NCBI GenBank assembly: GCA_027484125.1
Contig: JAIXUI010000009.1
Coordinates: 39,738-103,737, forward strand
Length of the DNA stretch: 64,000 bases
From: Bacteroidota bacterium
GTDB lineage: Bacteria > Bacteroidota > Bacteroidia > UBA7662 > JAIXUI01
Direction: 5' to 3'
How positions within the stretch are numbered: the first letter of the stretch is position 1; every line of letters begins with the position of its first letter. A program made the translations under genes and the position numbers. The notes under the pieces were generated by a model. The model was not told the DNA's origin, ran no database searches, and saw nothing but the letters and a program-made list of their open reading frames with translations. Of this stretch, positions 34,778 through 41,958 are shown piece by piece.

Positions 34778-35995
34778 ATGAGTTCTAAAAAAGAAAACTG
34801 GCTTCTTCTTACCCTCGCCCTTTTACAATTTACCAACATCGTTGACTTCATGATCATCATGCCCTTAGGGAAGATGCTCATGCGTACACTACAGATTAAT
34901 ACCCAAGAATTCGGACTTATTGTTTCGAGTTACACTTTTTCGGCAGGCATTTCTGGATTTTTAGCCATGTTTTATATAGACTGGTTCGATAGGAAGGCAG
35001 TGCTAAGAAACATTTACACCGGATTTTTAATCGGTACCCTATTATGTGGACTTGCCAACAACTATGAAATGTTGCTTGCTGCTCGCATACTTACAGGGGC
35101 ATTTGGTGGCGTGCTGGGCGCATTAAGTTTGTCGATTGTAAGCGATGTAATTCCTTTAGAGCGGAGGGCATCCGCAATGGGTAAGGTGATGGCAGCTTTT
35201 TCAGCAGCATCGGTGCTTGGCGTTCCGATGGGTATTTTTCTGGCCAATTACTGGGACTGGCACTTTCCATTTTTCTTTCTTGCCGCTTTAGGGCTTCCGG
35301 TTTGGATTTTAATTGTGAAAAATATCCCCAATCTTACTGGTCACTTAACCGAACGAAAAAATAAACCCCTTCAAACACTGCGAGGAATATTTGAGGTAAG
35401 GAATCATTGGAAAGCGCTTTTCTTTGGATTTATCCTCATGTTAGGACATTTTTCTATTATTCCATTTATCAGTCCTTACATGGTTTCCAATGTGGGATTT
35501 TCTGAAAAACAGCTCACTTGGATTTACTTCGTTGGTGGACTGCTCACTTTGTTCACCTCGCCTTTAGTAGGCAAATTAGCGGATAAGTATGGCCGTTTTC
35601 AGATGTATGCGGTGTTTGCGGCGATATGTTGTTTGCCTATTTTCTTGATTACTAATCTTGGCCCAACGCCCATTTGGCAAGCATTAATCGTGAGTGGACT
35701 CTTTTTTATTGCAACCGGAGGGAGAATGGTGCCCATGCAGGCCATGGTTTCAGCTGCGGTAAATCCGAAAATTAGGGGAAGTTTTATGACCTTGAACGCT
35801 TCTGTACAGCAGTTAACAGCAGGCTTAGCCTCACTTATCGCCAGTCAGGTGATATCAGAAAAAGTAGTAGATGGGCATGTTTATCTTGTTCATTATGATT
35901 GGGTTGGCTATGGAGCTATAATCTTTAGCTTATTGGGAATTGGAGTAGCAAGTCAATTGAAAACAGTTCCTCAAACTATCGTGCAAGTAGAATAA
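34778..35995 (+). CDS. MFS transporter (drug/sugar efflux-like)
   Basis: 405-residue inner-membrane carrier with 12 hydrophobic spans. Features of DHA1-type exporters: F-T-N-I-V-D-F-M-I-I-M-P-L-G in span 1, Y-I-D-W-F-D-R-K between spans 2 and 3, R-I-L-T-G-A-F-G-G-V-L-G in span 4, and G-K-L-A-D-K-Y-G-R-F between spans 8 and 9. Substrate unknown. Only 53 bp separate it from divergent pulA, and a terminator lies 4 bp after its stop. The pulA neighbourhood hints at a sugar, but this is weak. Confidence 0.83.
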   Translation: MSSKKENWLLLTLALLQFTNIVDFMIIMPLGKMLMRTLQINTQEFGLIVSSYTFSAGISGFLAMFYIDWFDRKAVLRNIYTGFLIGTLLCGLANNYEMLLAARILTGAFGGVLGALSLSIVSDVIPLERRASAMGKVMAAFSAASVLGVPMGIFLANYWDWHFPFFFLAALGLPVWILIVKNIPNLTGHLTERKNKPLQTLRGIFEVRNHWKALFFGFILMLGHFSIIPFISPYMVSNVGFSEKQLTWIYFVGGLLTLFTSPLVGKLADKYGRFQMYAVFAAICCLPIFLITNLGPTPIWQALIVSGLFFIATGGRMVPMQAMVSAAVNPKIRGSFMTLNASVQQLTAGLASLIASQVISEKVVDGHVYLVHYDWVGYGAIIFSLLGIGVASQLKTVPQTIVQVE

Positions 35996-35999
35996 AAAA

Positions 36000-36020
36000 G
36001 GCCCGCATTCGCGAGCCTTT
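36000..36020. terminator. Intrinsic terminator after the MFS gene
   Basis: Stem GGC-C-CGC / GCG-A-GCC with one C-A mismatch and loop ATTC (36000-36017), with an A-run before and TTT after. It lies between the convergent MFS and secreted-protein stops, so it can serve both. Confidence 0.75.
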
Positions 36021-36023
36021 CAG

Positions 36024-36815
36024 TTAGTCGTTGGTAGTATTTCCTCGACTTATTTTTTTTACTAAGCTCCGGCCATTGGCTGAAACTACAAGGAACACCG
36101 TTCCCTTGATTCTCCTTCCTAAATCAATTGCATTGTTGAACAATCCGATGTAGCGAGTGTGAGATTGTGAATAAATTTCTTTTCCTTCTTGACTTAACAC
36201 TTTCACTACGAGGTTTACAGGTTCGAAAACTTCAAACGTAAGTTTCAGTTTGTTTTTCGAACTTGAGCCACTTACCATTAAGTCTTCTAGGTATTCTTCA
36301 GCATTCCCGGGTTTAACTCCAAGCTTATTCAGTTCTTCTTTGTCTGCATCAGTAACTTGAATGCTAAAGTTTCGGTTTCCATTCATCGCCCAACCGTGAT
36401 GGAATACCTTCATTTCAGGAAGGTCGAATTGAAATTCTTCTAAACTTCTTAAAGCTTTTGTAACCTCATCAGCGCTTTGATCTGGACCTAAAAACATGAT
36501 TTTTTTCTTTTTCTTAAGGCTTCCACCTTCTTCGTCACAATCTTGATTAAGGAATAATTCAATCATTTGATCACCTTGAACAACTTGCTCTGGTTGTTTT
36601 TTCTTCTTGGTGTAAAGCTTAACTGCTGCTTGAGCTTCATCTAGGTTATTGAAACTGGTATCAAGCACACTACTTAAACCATTTTCCTCATGAATAATAT
36701 TCATCTGGATTTTAGTTTCATTTCGAGGACTTACTCTTGAGTCAGAAGATTGCCCGAAAGCCAGCACCGGTGCAAACATGCACCCGACCGCCATCAATTT
36801 TAGACATGTACGCAT
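36024..36815 (-). CDS. Secreted protein with T9SS-like C-terminal tail, unknown function
   Basis: 263 residues with a Sec signal peptide (L-K-L-M-A-V-G-C-M-F-A-P-V-L-A-F-G). The middle is charged and includes two lysine runs, D-E-A-Q-A-A-V-K-L-Y and D-A-D-K-E-E-L-N-K-L-G. The last 65 residues (V-V-K-V-L-S-Q-E-G-K-E-I, then N-N-A-I-D-L-G-R-R-I-K-G-T-V-F-L-V-V) follow the pattern of a type IX secretion sorting domain, though the usual terminal K-K-I-V-K is replaced by V-K-K-I-S-R-G-N. No enzyme motif is visible. Divergent from a histidine kinase gene with a direct-repeat operator between them, so it is a likely target of that system. Confidence 0.65.
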   Translation of the reverse strand: MRTCLKLMAVGCMFAPVLAFGQSSDSRVSPRNETKIQMNIIHEENGLSSVLDTSFNNLDEAQAAVKLYTKKKKQPEQVVQGDQMIELFLNQDCDEEGGSLKKKKKIMFLGPDQSADEVTKALRSLEEFQFDLPEMKVFHHGWAMNGNRNFSIQVTDADKEELNKLGVKPGNAEEYLEDLMVSGSSSKNKLKLTFEVFEPVNLVVKVLSQEGKEIYSQSHTRYIGLFNNAIDLGRRIKGTVFLVVSANGRSLVKKISRGNTTND

Positions 36816-36834
36816 TGTTTTGATTTTGTAAAGC

Positions 36835-36842
36835 CAAAACTA
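36835..36842 (-). promoter_or_regulatory. -7 element TAGTTTTG for the secreted-protein gene
   Basis: Minus-strand TAGTTTTG matches TAnnTTTG exactly, 19 nt before the ATG at 36815. No -33 TTTG is visible at a usable distance. Instead the GTTAA repeats begin 22 bp upstream, as expected for an activator-dependent promoter. Confidence 0.55.
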
Positions 36843-36864
36843 CCGTAGCATTGAAAATCAGAGA

Positions 36865-36902
36865 GTTAACGGTCGGTTAAAGGGCGTTAACGAAAGGTTA
36901 AT
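36865..36902. promoter_or_regulatory. Tandem operator: two GTTAAC-N5-GTTAA boxes, 21 bp apart
   Basis: GTTAA occurs four times in one direction, at 36865, 36876, 36886 and 36897 (steps of 11, 10 and 11 bp, one helical turn each). They group as GTTAAC-ggtcg-GTTAA and GTTAAC-gaaag-GTTAA, exactly 21 bp apart. Direct repeats with this spacing are how OmpR-family regulators bind (compare the CpxR GTAAA-N5-GTAAA box). They sit between a secreted-protein gene and an OmpR-type regulator operon, so autoregulation by the encoded regulator is the natural reading. Arrangement seen; binding inferred. Confidence 0.7.
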
Positions 36903-36928
36903 CGGTTTTCTAACATTTCATTTATGAA

Positions 36929-36936
36929 TAATTTTG
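36929..36936 (+). promoter_or_regulatory. -7 element TAATTTTG for the histidine kinase gene
   Basis: Exact TAnnTTTG match, 4 nt before the ATG at 36941, predicting transcription starting at or next to the start codon. The GTTAA array ends 26 bp upstream, where an activator would contact the polymerase; no TTTG -33 is present. Confidence 0.5.
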
Positions 36937-36940
36937 AAGC

Positions 36941-38998
36941 ATGAACAAAAGGCTGTTGTACGGAATTATCACGCTGTTGGCCATAACCATGGTTGGAATA
37001 TTGGGATTCCAGTATTTCTGGTTGAAGAATACCATCAGGTTGGAAACAGAATCCTTTGACAGAAAAGTTTATGACATCGCACAGCGGGTGAATCAGCAAT
37101 TGGAGGAAAAAGAAGCCCGTGATATGGTGAAAAAGGATATAACCAGGCTTATTGCTACTTCTGAGCCCGGTAGCCATTCAATTCCGGTTGAAGCTAAACC
37201 CTTGACTCCAAAAAAACTTGTGCCTAAAAGCGAGGTTCAGCCAGCTCCAAAAAACACTGCGACGGTTAGCCAAGAAAAGCCTTCCAGGCCAGGCAAAAAG
37301 GTTGAAATTATGTTGCCTTTTTCCGGTACAAACGCTCAAAAGCATATCAATCAAGCTGACTACTTTACGTTTCCGGAATTTCAAGATTTTGAGAGTTTTG
37401 AAAGACTAAAAGAATTTGAGCCATTATTGCAACTTGGTTTGGCTAATCAATTTGAAATCAATCAGTTATTAAGAGATTTTTTTCCTGAAATTATGATTGA
37501 AGACAGTCAAATTGTGGTTATGAAGAACAAAGGCAACTGGCCTCAAATGATACCATCGCCTCTTTATAAACGGCTTGATTCTTTGAAGACAAAAAGAATT
37601 AAAGCAGTCAACCAACAGGTAGCAAGATTTTTAAAGCCTGATTTTATTCAAGATTGCACAGCGCGTTGCGTTGATCAGGAAGTTAAAGGCCAGGAACAAT
37701 CTGGCTACAGAATGACTTTTGCAGGTCCTGTTAAAGCTCCTCAACCGAGTAAATCAACTAATCTAGTTGTTGCTGATAAAGCGGAAGAGCAAGAGGAGTT
37801 TGTTCAGAGAAAACTGAGCATAAAACAGTCAGAAATTGAAAGAAAAGCAGCTGAAAAAGCAATGATTAAAGCCAAAACGCTTGATCTCGAAATGAAAAAA
37901 GTGATGGTCAATTATTTCTCAGGTCAAAAAAACATCAAGGAAAGAATTGATTCAGCTGAAATTCAAATGATGTTGGCAAGCGAACTAAAAAAGTCAGGGA
38001 TTAATTTGCCGTTCGATTTTGCGGTTTTTCGCGGACATCAACCTGTTTACAGAACTGCCGGCCTGCTGAATAAAGGCCAAACAGAGAAAGAATTTACTGC
38101 TAAAGTTTACACTGCGGGCTTGTTTACCAATGATGTGGTAGATTCTAAACTCAGGCTTTCATTGGTATTTCCAGGGAAAGATGAATACATCATACAAAAT
38201 TTGTATGCCTTGGTTTTAGTTTCTGGAGCCTTAAGCTTGCTAATATTGACAGCATTTTTTGCTTCAGCTTGGGCTTTATTACGTCAAAAGAAAGTGTCTG
38301 ACATCAAGTCTGATTTCATTAACAACATGACGCATGAGTTTAAAACACCCATTGCTACCATTTCACTCGCAACAGATGCGCTGAAAAATCCGAAAGTTTA
38401 TCAAGATCAAAATCGAATACAGTACTATTCCGGCATTATCCGCGAAGAAAATAAACGCATGAATAAGCAAGTGGAAAAAGTCTTGCAAATGGCTCAATTA
38501 GAGCGAAAAGATTTGCAATTGAATAAAGAGCCGCTTTGCATTCACGATGTGATCCAACAAGCAGTTTCCATGCTAAGTCTTCAAGTAGAAGACCGTGGCG
38601 GAAAAATAGAAACCTACTTTTCAGCGGAAGACTGCGTTACCTCAGCTGATGAGGTTCATATGGCCAACGTATTTTTTAATTTAATAGATAATGCAAATAA
38701 ATACACCGATACCCAACCTGAGATAAAGCTCTATACGTATAACCATCAAGACCGAATTATCATTGAAGTTACGGACAACGGAAAAGGCATGAAACCAGAA
38801 ACCATTCGCCACTGTTTCGATAAATTCTACAGGGAATCTACCGGAAACAGGCATGATGTAAAAGGCTTCGGACTTGGACTTAGTTATGTCAAAGAAATTG
38901 TTGACATGCACTTGGGTGATATTAAGGTTAAAAGTGAACTCAACAAAGGAACAACGTTCGAAATAAGTCTACCGTTATGCAAAGCAAACAAGAATTAA
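36941..38998 (+). CDS. Sensor histidine kinase with enlarged periplasmic domain
   Basis: 685 residues. Spans at about 6-28 and 422-446 enclose an unusually large sensor. Its first part is Pro/Lys-rich (about 80-125), the middle has F-T-F-P-E-F-Q-D-F-E-S-F, then D-C-T-A-R-C and an alanine/lysine-rich helix (about 280-330) likely to be coiled-coil. The segment before span 2 (L-K-K-S-G-I-N-L-P-F-D-F-A-V, L-S-L-V-F-P-G-K-D-E-Y-I) is the common Bacteroidota sensor module. The DHp box is N-N-M-T-H-E-F-K-T-P-I-A-T (H465), followed by N box F-F-N-L-I-D-N-A-N-K-Y, G1 D-N-G-K-G-M and G2 G-F-G-L-G-L-S-Y-V. RprX-like. The stop overlaps the regulator ATG as TAATG. Confidence 0.9.
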   Translation: MNKRLLYGIITLLAITMVGILGFQYFWLKNTIRLETESFDRKVYDIAQRVNQQLEEKEARDMVKKDITRLIATSEPGSHSIPVEAKPLTPKKLVPKSEVQPAPKNTATVSQEKPSRPGKKVEIMLPFSGTNAQKHINQADYFTFPEFQDFESFERLKEFEPLLQLGLANQFEINQLLRDFFPEIMIEDSQIVVMKNKGNWPQMIPSPLYKRLDSLKTKRIKAVNQQVARFLKPDFIQDCTARCVDQEVKGQEQSGYRMTFAGPVKAPQPSKSTNLVVADKAEEQEEFVQRKLSIKQSEIERKAAEKAMIKAKTLDLEMKKVMVNYFSGQKNIKERIDSAEIQMMLASELKKSGINLPFDFAVFRGHQPVYRTAGLLNKGQTEKEFTAKVYTAGLFTNDVVDSKLRLSLVFPGKDEYIIQNLYALVLVSGALSLLILTAFFASAWALLRQKKVSDIKSDFINNMTHEFKTPIATISLATDALKNPKVYQDQNRIQYYSGIIREENKRMNKQVEKVLQMAQLERKDLQLNKEPLCIHDVIQQAVSMLSLQVEDRGGKIETYFSAEDCVTSADEVHMANVFFNLIDNANKYTDTQPEIKLYTYNHQDRIIIEVTDNGKGMKPETIRHCFDKFYRESTGNRHDVKGFGLGLSYVKEIVDMHLGDIKVKSELNKGTTFEISLPLCKANKN

Positions 38999-39720
38999 TG
39001 GAAACCGAGGTGCGCAGTAAAGTGCTGTCTGTACTCTTGGTAGAGGATGATCAGAATTTTGGTCGGGTCCTCAGAGACTACCTCGAATTGAATGACTTTA
39101 CCGTTACTCTTGCTCGTGATGGCATTGAAGGCCTCGCTTGGTTTCGGAAAGCTTCATTCGATTTGTGCTTGTTAGATGTGATGATGCCTAAGCTTGATGG
39201 TTTTGCATTAGCTAGAGAAATTCGAAAGGTAAATCCTGAAATGCCGATGCTTTTCCTGACTGCAAAAAATCAGAAAGCGGATATTTTGGAGGGTTTCCGC
39301 CTCGGAGCTGACGATTACATCACCAAACCGTTCGACTCGGAAGTGTTGCTGGCTAAAGTTAGAGCGATTGTTAATCGTAAACTATCGCTTGAAAGCCAGG
39401 AAGAAAATGAGTTTGTAGTGGGTAAGTTGAAGTTCAATTTCAAACTGCGAACCATTGTGAACACTGAAAATGGAAATGCACAGAAGTTGTCTCCCAAAGA
39501 AGCGGAACTGCTGAAAATGCTTTGTCAGCATAAAAATGACGTGCTAACTAGAGAAAAAGCACTCAAAACCATCTGGAAAGAGGACTCTTATTTTACCGCG
39601 AGAAGTATGGATGTTTTCATAGTTAAACTTAGAAAGTATTTAAAAGAGGACCCAAGCTTAACCATCCAAAACCTTCACCGTCATGGCTTTCAACTTAGTG
39701 AGCATGCGGTAGTCGCTTAA
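38998..39720 (+). CDS. OmpR-family response regulator
   Basis: 240 residues from the ATG at 38998, which shares its A with the kinase stop (TAATG). An upstream in-frame ATG at 38977 would add seven residues inside the kinase gene; the shorter form gives a normal N-terminus (M-E-T-E-V-R-S-K-V-L-S-V-L-L-V-E-D-D). Receiver: acidic pair E-D-D, phospho-acceptor D60 in L-C-L-L-D-V-M-M-P-K, T in F-L-T-A-K, and K in I-T-K-P-F. The C-terminal winged helix has L-S-P-K-E-A-E-L-L, L-T-R-E-K-A-L and V-F-I-V-K-L-R-K-Y-L. RprY-like partner of the kinase, and the probable binder of the GTTAA repeats. Confidence 0.93.
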   Translation: METEVRSKVLSVLLVEDDQNFGRVLRDYLELNDFTVTLARDGIEGLAWFRKASFDLCLLDVMMPKLDGFALAREIRKVNPEMPMLFLTAKNQKADILEGFRLGADDYITKPFDSEVLLAKVRAIVNRKLSLESQEENEFVVGKLKFNFKLRTIVNTENGNAQKLSPKEAELLKMLCQHKNDVLTREKALKTIWKEDSYFTARSMDVFIVKLRKYLKEDPSLTIQNLHRHGFQLSEHAVVA

Positions 39721-39737
39721 AGTTTATTTCTACTCTT

Positions 39738-39772
39738 AAACAAAAAAGGCCGGATTTCCGGCCTTTTTTGTT
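39738..39772. terminator. Strong bidirectional intrinsic terminator after the response regulator
   Basis: ggccgg-attt-ccggcc stem (39748-39763), preceded by aaacaaaaaa and followed by ttttttgttt, so the hairpin extends by A-T pairs. It ends the kinase/regulator operon. From here to 39934 (about 160 bp) I see no gene or other signal. Confidence 0.9.
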
Positions 39773-39934
39773 TACTGCATCCTTAACATCAATGATAGAA
39801 TGTGTGAGAAACCTTGTTAAAGGCTATTGATTTCCAACCGTAAATCATTGGTTTGTTTCACTGTTTGAAGCAAGTTGGACTTACTTAGCATATGAAGAAT
39901 AGAAGCATGGTGGTTGAAAGCCTCAAACCTAGTG

Positions 39935-41026
39935 TCACCAAGTCATTAAAGTTTTCATTTTATGGAAAATAGCAGTATTCTCATATATGCCACCAAACAG
40001 TTCTGAACCAGGCCCGAAACTGTAAACTGGGATTAAAATGCCGGTGTGTTTTTTTGTTGTGAAAGCAGCATCGATGGTCCGTTTTTCTTTGCTTCCGCCA
40101 TTAATGGCAAGTCCTCCGGTTTCGTGATCGGCCGTTACTACTACCAAGGTTTCCCCGTCTTTTTCGGCAAATTGTAGTACTGTTTTAATGGTTTCGTCAA
40201 AGTCAATGGTTTCTCTGATGATGTAGTCAGGGTCATTGTTATGGCCACCCCAGTCAATTTGAGAACCTTCTACCATTAGAAAAAAGCCATTCTTGCTTAT
40301 ACTTAGCTTTTTTAATGCCAATTCAGTTGCTTTTGGAAGGTATGAGTTTCTGCCCTCTGACATTTTGGGTAATTCATCTTGTGCGATCAAGGCCAGCAAT
40401 TTAGTGCCTTTGCTTTTTTCAACTTCAGCTAATTGATCTGTGAAGAAGTAGCCCATTTTCTGCATTTCTTGAGTCAGGTTTCGTCCGTCCTCGCGCTTGG
40501 TAAAATACTGTCGGCCACCGCCAATGATGCAATCAGCCGATCCTGATAAGAAATCTAGAGCGATGGCTTCATTCATGGCCCTGCTAGGCTGGTGGGCCAC
40601 AAACGAGGCAGGTGTAGCATGGGTCACTGCGCAAGTAACCACCATGCCGGTTGCCAAACCGCGACGATGAGCTTCTTCTAAAATTGTTTCCTTGGCAGCA
40701 CCTGAGGAGTCGACCCCTATGGCACCATTGAAAGTTTTTTTACCGATTGAAAAGGCTGTTGCACCTGCTGCAGAATCGGTGATGAGATTGTCAGAGGAAT
40801 AACTTTTATGCAGCCCAATAACTGGTAATTTCTCCAGATGCAACCACATGCCATTGGCAACCATAGCAGCATACACTTGGGCCAATCCCATTCCATCACC
40901 AATCATCAGGATGATGTTTTTAGGTTTTTTCCTTTCGGTTTTAGAAGCAGAATGAGGCTGGTTTGATTTGCAGGAAATAAGGAGTATGCCCGCAGATAAA
41001 ATAAAGAGGCTGAGGTGTTTTTTCAT
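39935..41026 (-). CDS. Alkaline phosphatase, predicted lipoprotein
   Basis: 363 residues from the ATG at 41026. The signal peptide ends in a lipobox (L-I-S-C, C19), predicting a lipid-anchored envelope enzyme that releases phosphate from monoesters. Alkaline phosphatase motifs: metal-binding M-I-G-D-G-M-G (about 41-47), nucleophile S85 in I-T-D-S-A-A-G-A-T-A-F, D-W-G-G-H-N-N-D, and V-V-T-A-D-H-E-T-G-G-L. The frame stays open for 34 codons upstream, but that part lies inside the preceding gene and would hide the lipobox. The start overlaps that gene's stop as ATGA. No Pho-like regulator is adjacent. Confidence 0.92.
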   Translation of the reverse strand: MKKHLSLFILSAGILLISCKSNQPHSASKTERKKPKNIILMIGDGMGLAQVYAAMVANGMWLHLEKLPVIGLHKSYSSDNLITDSAAGATAFSIGKKTFNGAIGVDSSGAAKETILEEAHRRGLATGMVVTCAVTHATPASFVAHQPSRAMNEAIALDFLSGSADCIIGGGRQYFTKREDGRNLTQEMQKMGYFFTDQLAEVEKSKGTKLLALIAQDELPKMSEGRNSYLPKATELALKKLSISKNGFFLMVEGSQIDWGGHNNDPDYIIRETIDFDETIKTVLQFAEKDGETLVVVTADHETGGLAINGGSKEKRTIDAAFTTKKHTGILIPVYSFGPGSELFGGIYENTAIFHKMKTLMTW

Positions 41027-41904
41027 TTTTTGATTACTGGGGGTTGTTCTGGGGCTAGGTAGGTTTTGCCATCTGGGTCGTTTCTGAGGTTTACATTCGA
41101 CTGAAAAACCCACTTGTTCTTCTTCCAAACATAGGCATCATAAGAGAGGTCAGGTACGTAATCGAAGCGCATGTCTTTGTTTTTTGGATTTGATGGAATC
41201 AAATGGTCCATCACAATCATTTTTTTATCCTTCACAAATCGCAACATCATCACAGCCTGCTTACTGTATTCCAATATTTTACGCTTCATAAGTTTACCTG
41301 TTGGTTTATCTTCAAACAAAGGCAAACCAAAAATGGCGCGTCCTTGTGCATTAAAGGTGAGGGTTTCAATAATTTTCCTCTGAGAAAAAGGCTCAAAGGT
41401 GTCGTGTCCAATTAAAGTATAGATGGCTTTATCGCCTTTTCCTGTTTGGATGATGTCATAATACTGGCAGCCTAGCCAGTTCATGATGCCAAGAGCAGTG
41501 TCTTCATTTGCGCCAAGCTGGTCTGAATTGTCAAAAAGAGGTACAATAGGTCGGGCTTTATTCGACTTCCGAATGATGCACCCATAATGTCTTACAGTTC
41601 CTTCTTCCATCTTTACCTGCCAGGTCAAAATTCTAAAGAGTTTATCAGGACTCTGTAGAACCGACATGGGACGTAACGTATCTAAATAATAGAGTGTATC
41701 ACCCTCTTCCTTAAGGGTTTGTACCAATAAACGGATAAAGTTAGCATTCGCTTCTGCCCGTTGATTGACGTTCTGTGATTCAGTTAATGTTTTCATTAAT
41801 CCTGACAGAGAATCCAGTTGAGCTGGAAGGCGTTTTTGTCCAGATACTGACTTTCCCAATAATCCCAATAGGAGCATGAGCCCACATGCAATTCGTGCAT
41901 TCAT
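41023..41904 (-). CDS. Conserved secreted Bacteroidota protein, unknown function
   Basis: 293 residues with a signal peptide ([16 protein letters not shown]). The mature protein includes [35 protein letters not shown]-like [10 protein letters not shown] and a final [11 protein letters not shown] recognise the pattern from Bacteroidota hypotheticals but know no function. Translationally coupled to the phosphatase (4-nt overlap), so the two may act together in the envelope. Divergent from gyrA. Confidence 0.65.
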   Translation of the reverse strand: MNARIACGLMLLLGLLGKSVSGQKRLPAQLDSLSGLMKTLTESQNVNQRAEANANFIRLLVQTLKEEGDTLYYLDTLRPMSVLQSPDKLFRILTWQVKMEEGTVRHYGCIIRKSNKARPIVPLFDNSDQLGANEDTALGIMNWLGCQYYDIIQTGKGDKAIYTLIGHDTFEPFSQRKIIETLTFNAQGRAIFGLPLFEDKPTGKLMKRKILEYSKQAVMMLRFVKDKKMIVMDHLIPSNPKNKDMRFDYVPDLSYDAYVWKKNKWVFQSNVNLRNDPDGKTYLAPEQPPVIKK

Positions 41905-41931
41905 GCCGCAAAAATACCCCTCATTTTTGCC

Positions 41932-41939
41932 TATCTTCG
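41932..41939 (+). promoter_or_regulatory. -7 element TATCTTCG upstream of gyrA
   Basis: TTCG-type variant of the -7 box, 19 nt before the gyrA ATG, followed by a G/C-rich initial sequence (ggccgc). Same class as before rpoD and fabH. -33 match poor. Confidence 0.45.
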
Positions 41940-41958
41940 GGCCGCATTAAAAAATAAC

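Noticed and set aside
36865-36902. The four GTTAA repeats as a degenerate CRISPR or simple satellite
   Set aside because: Units are only 5-6 bp at helical spacing in a divergent promoter; there are no repeats and spacers of CRISPR length.
41027-41128. N-terminal extension of the alkaline phosphatase by 34 residues
   Set aside because: It would bury the lipobox signal peptide and lies inside the upstream gene; the ATG at 41026 forms a normal ATGA overlap.
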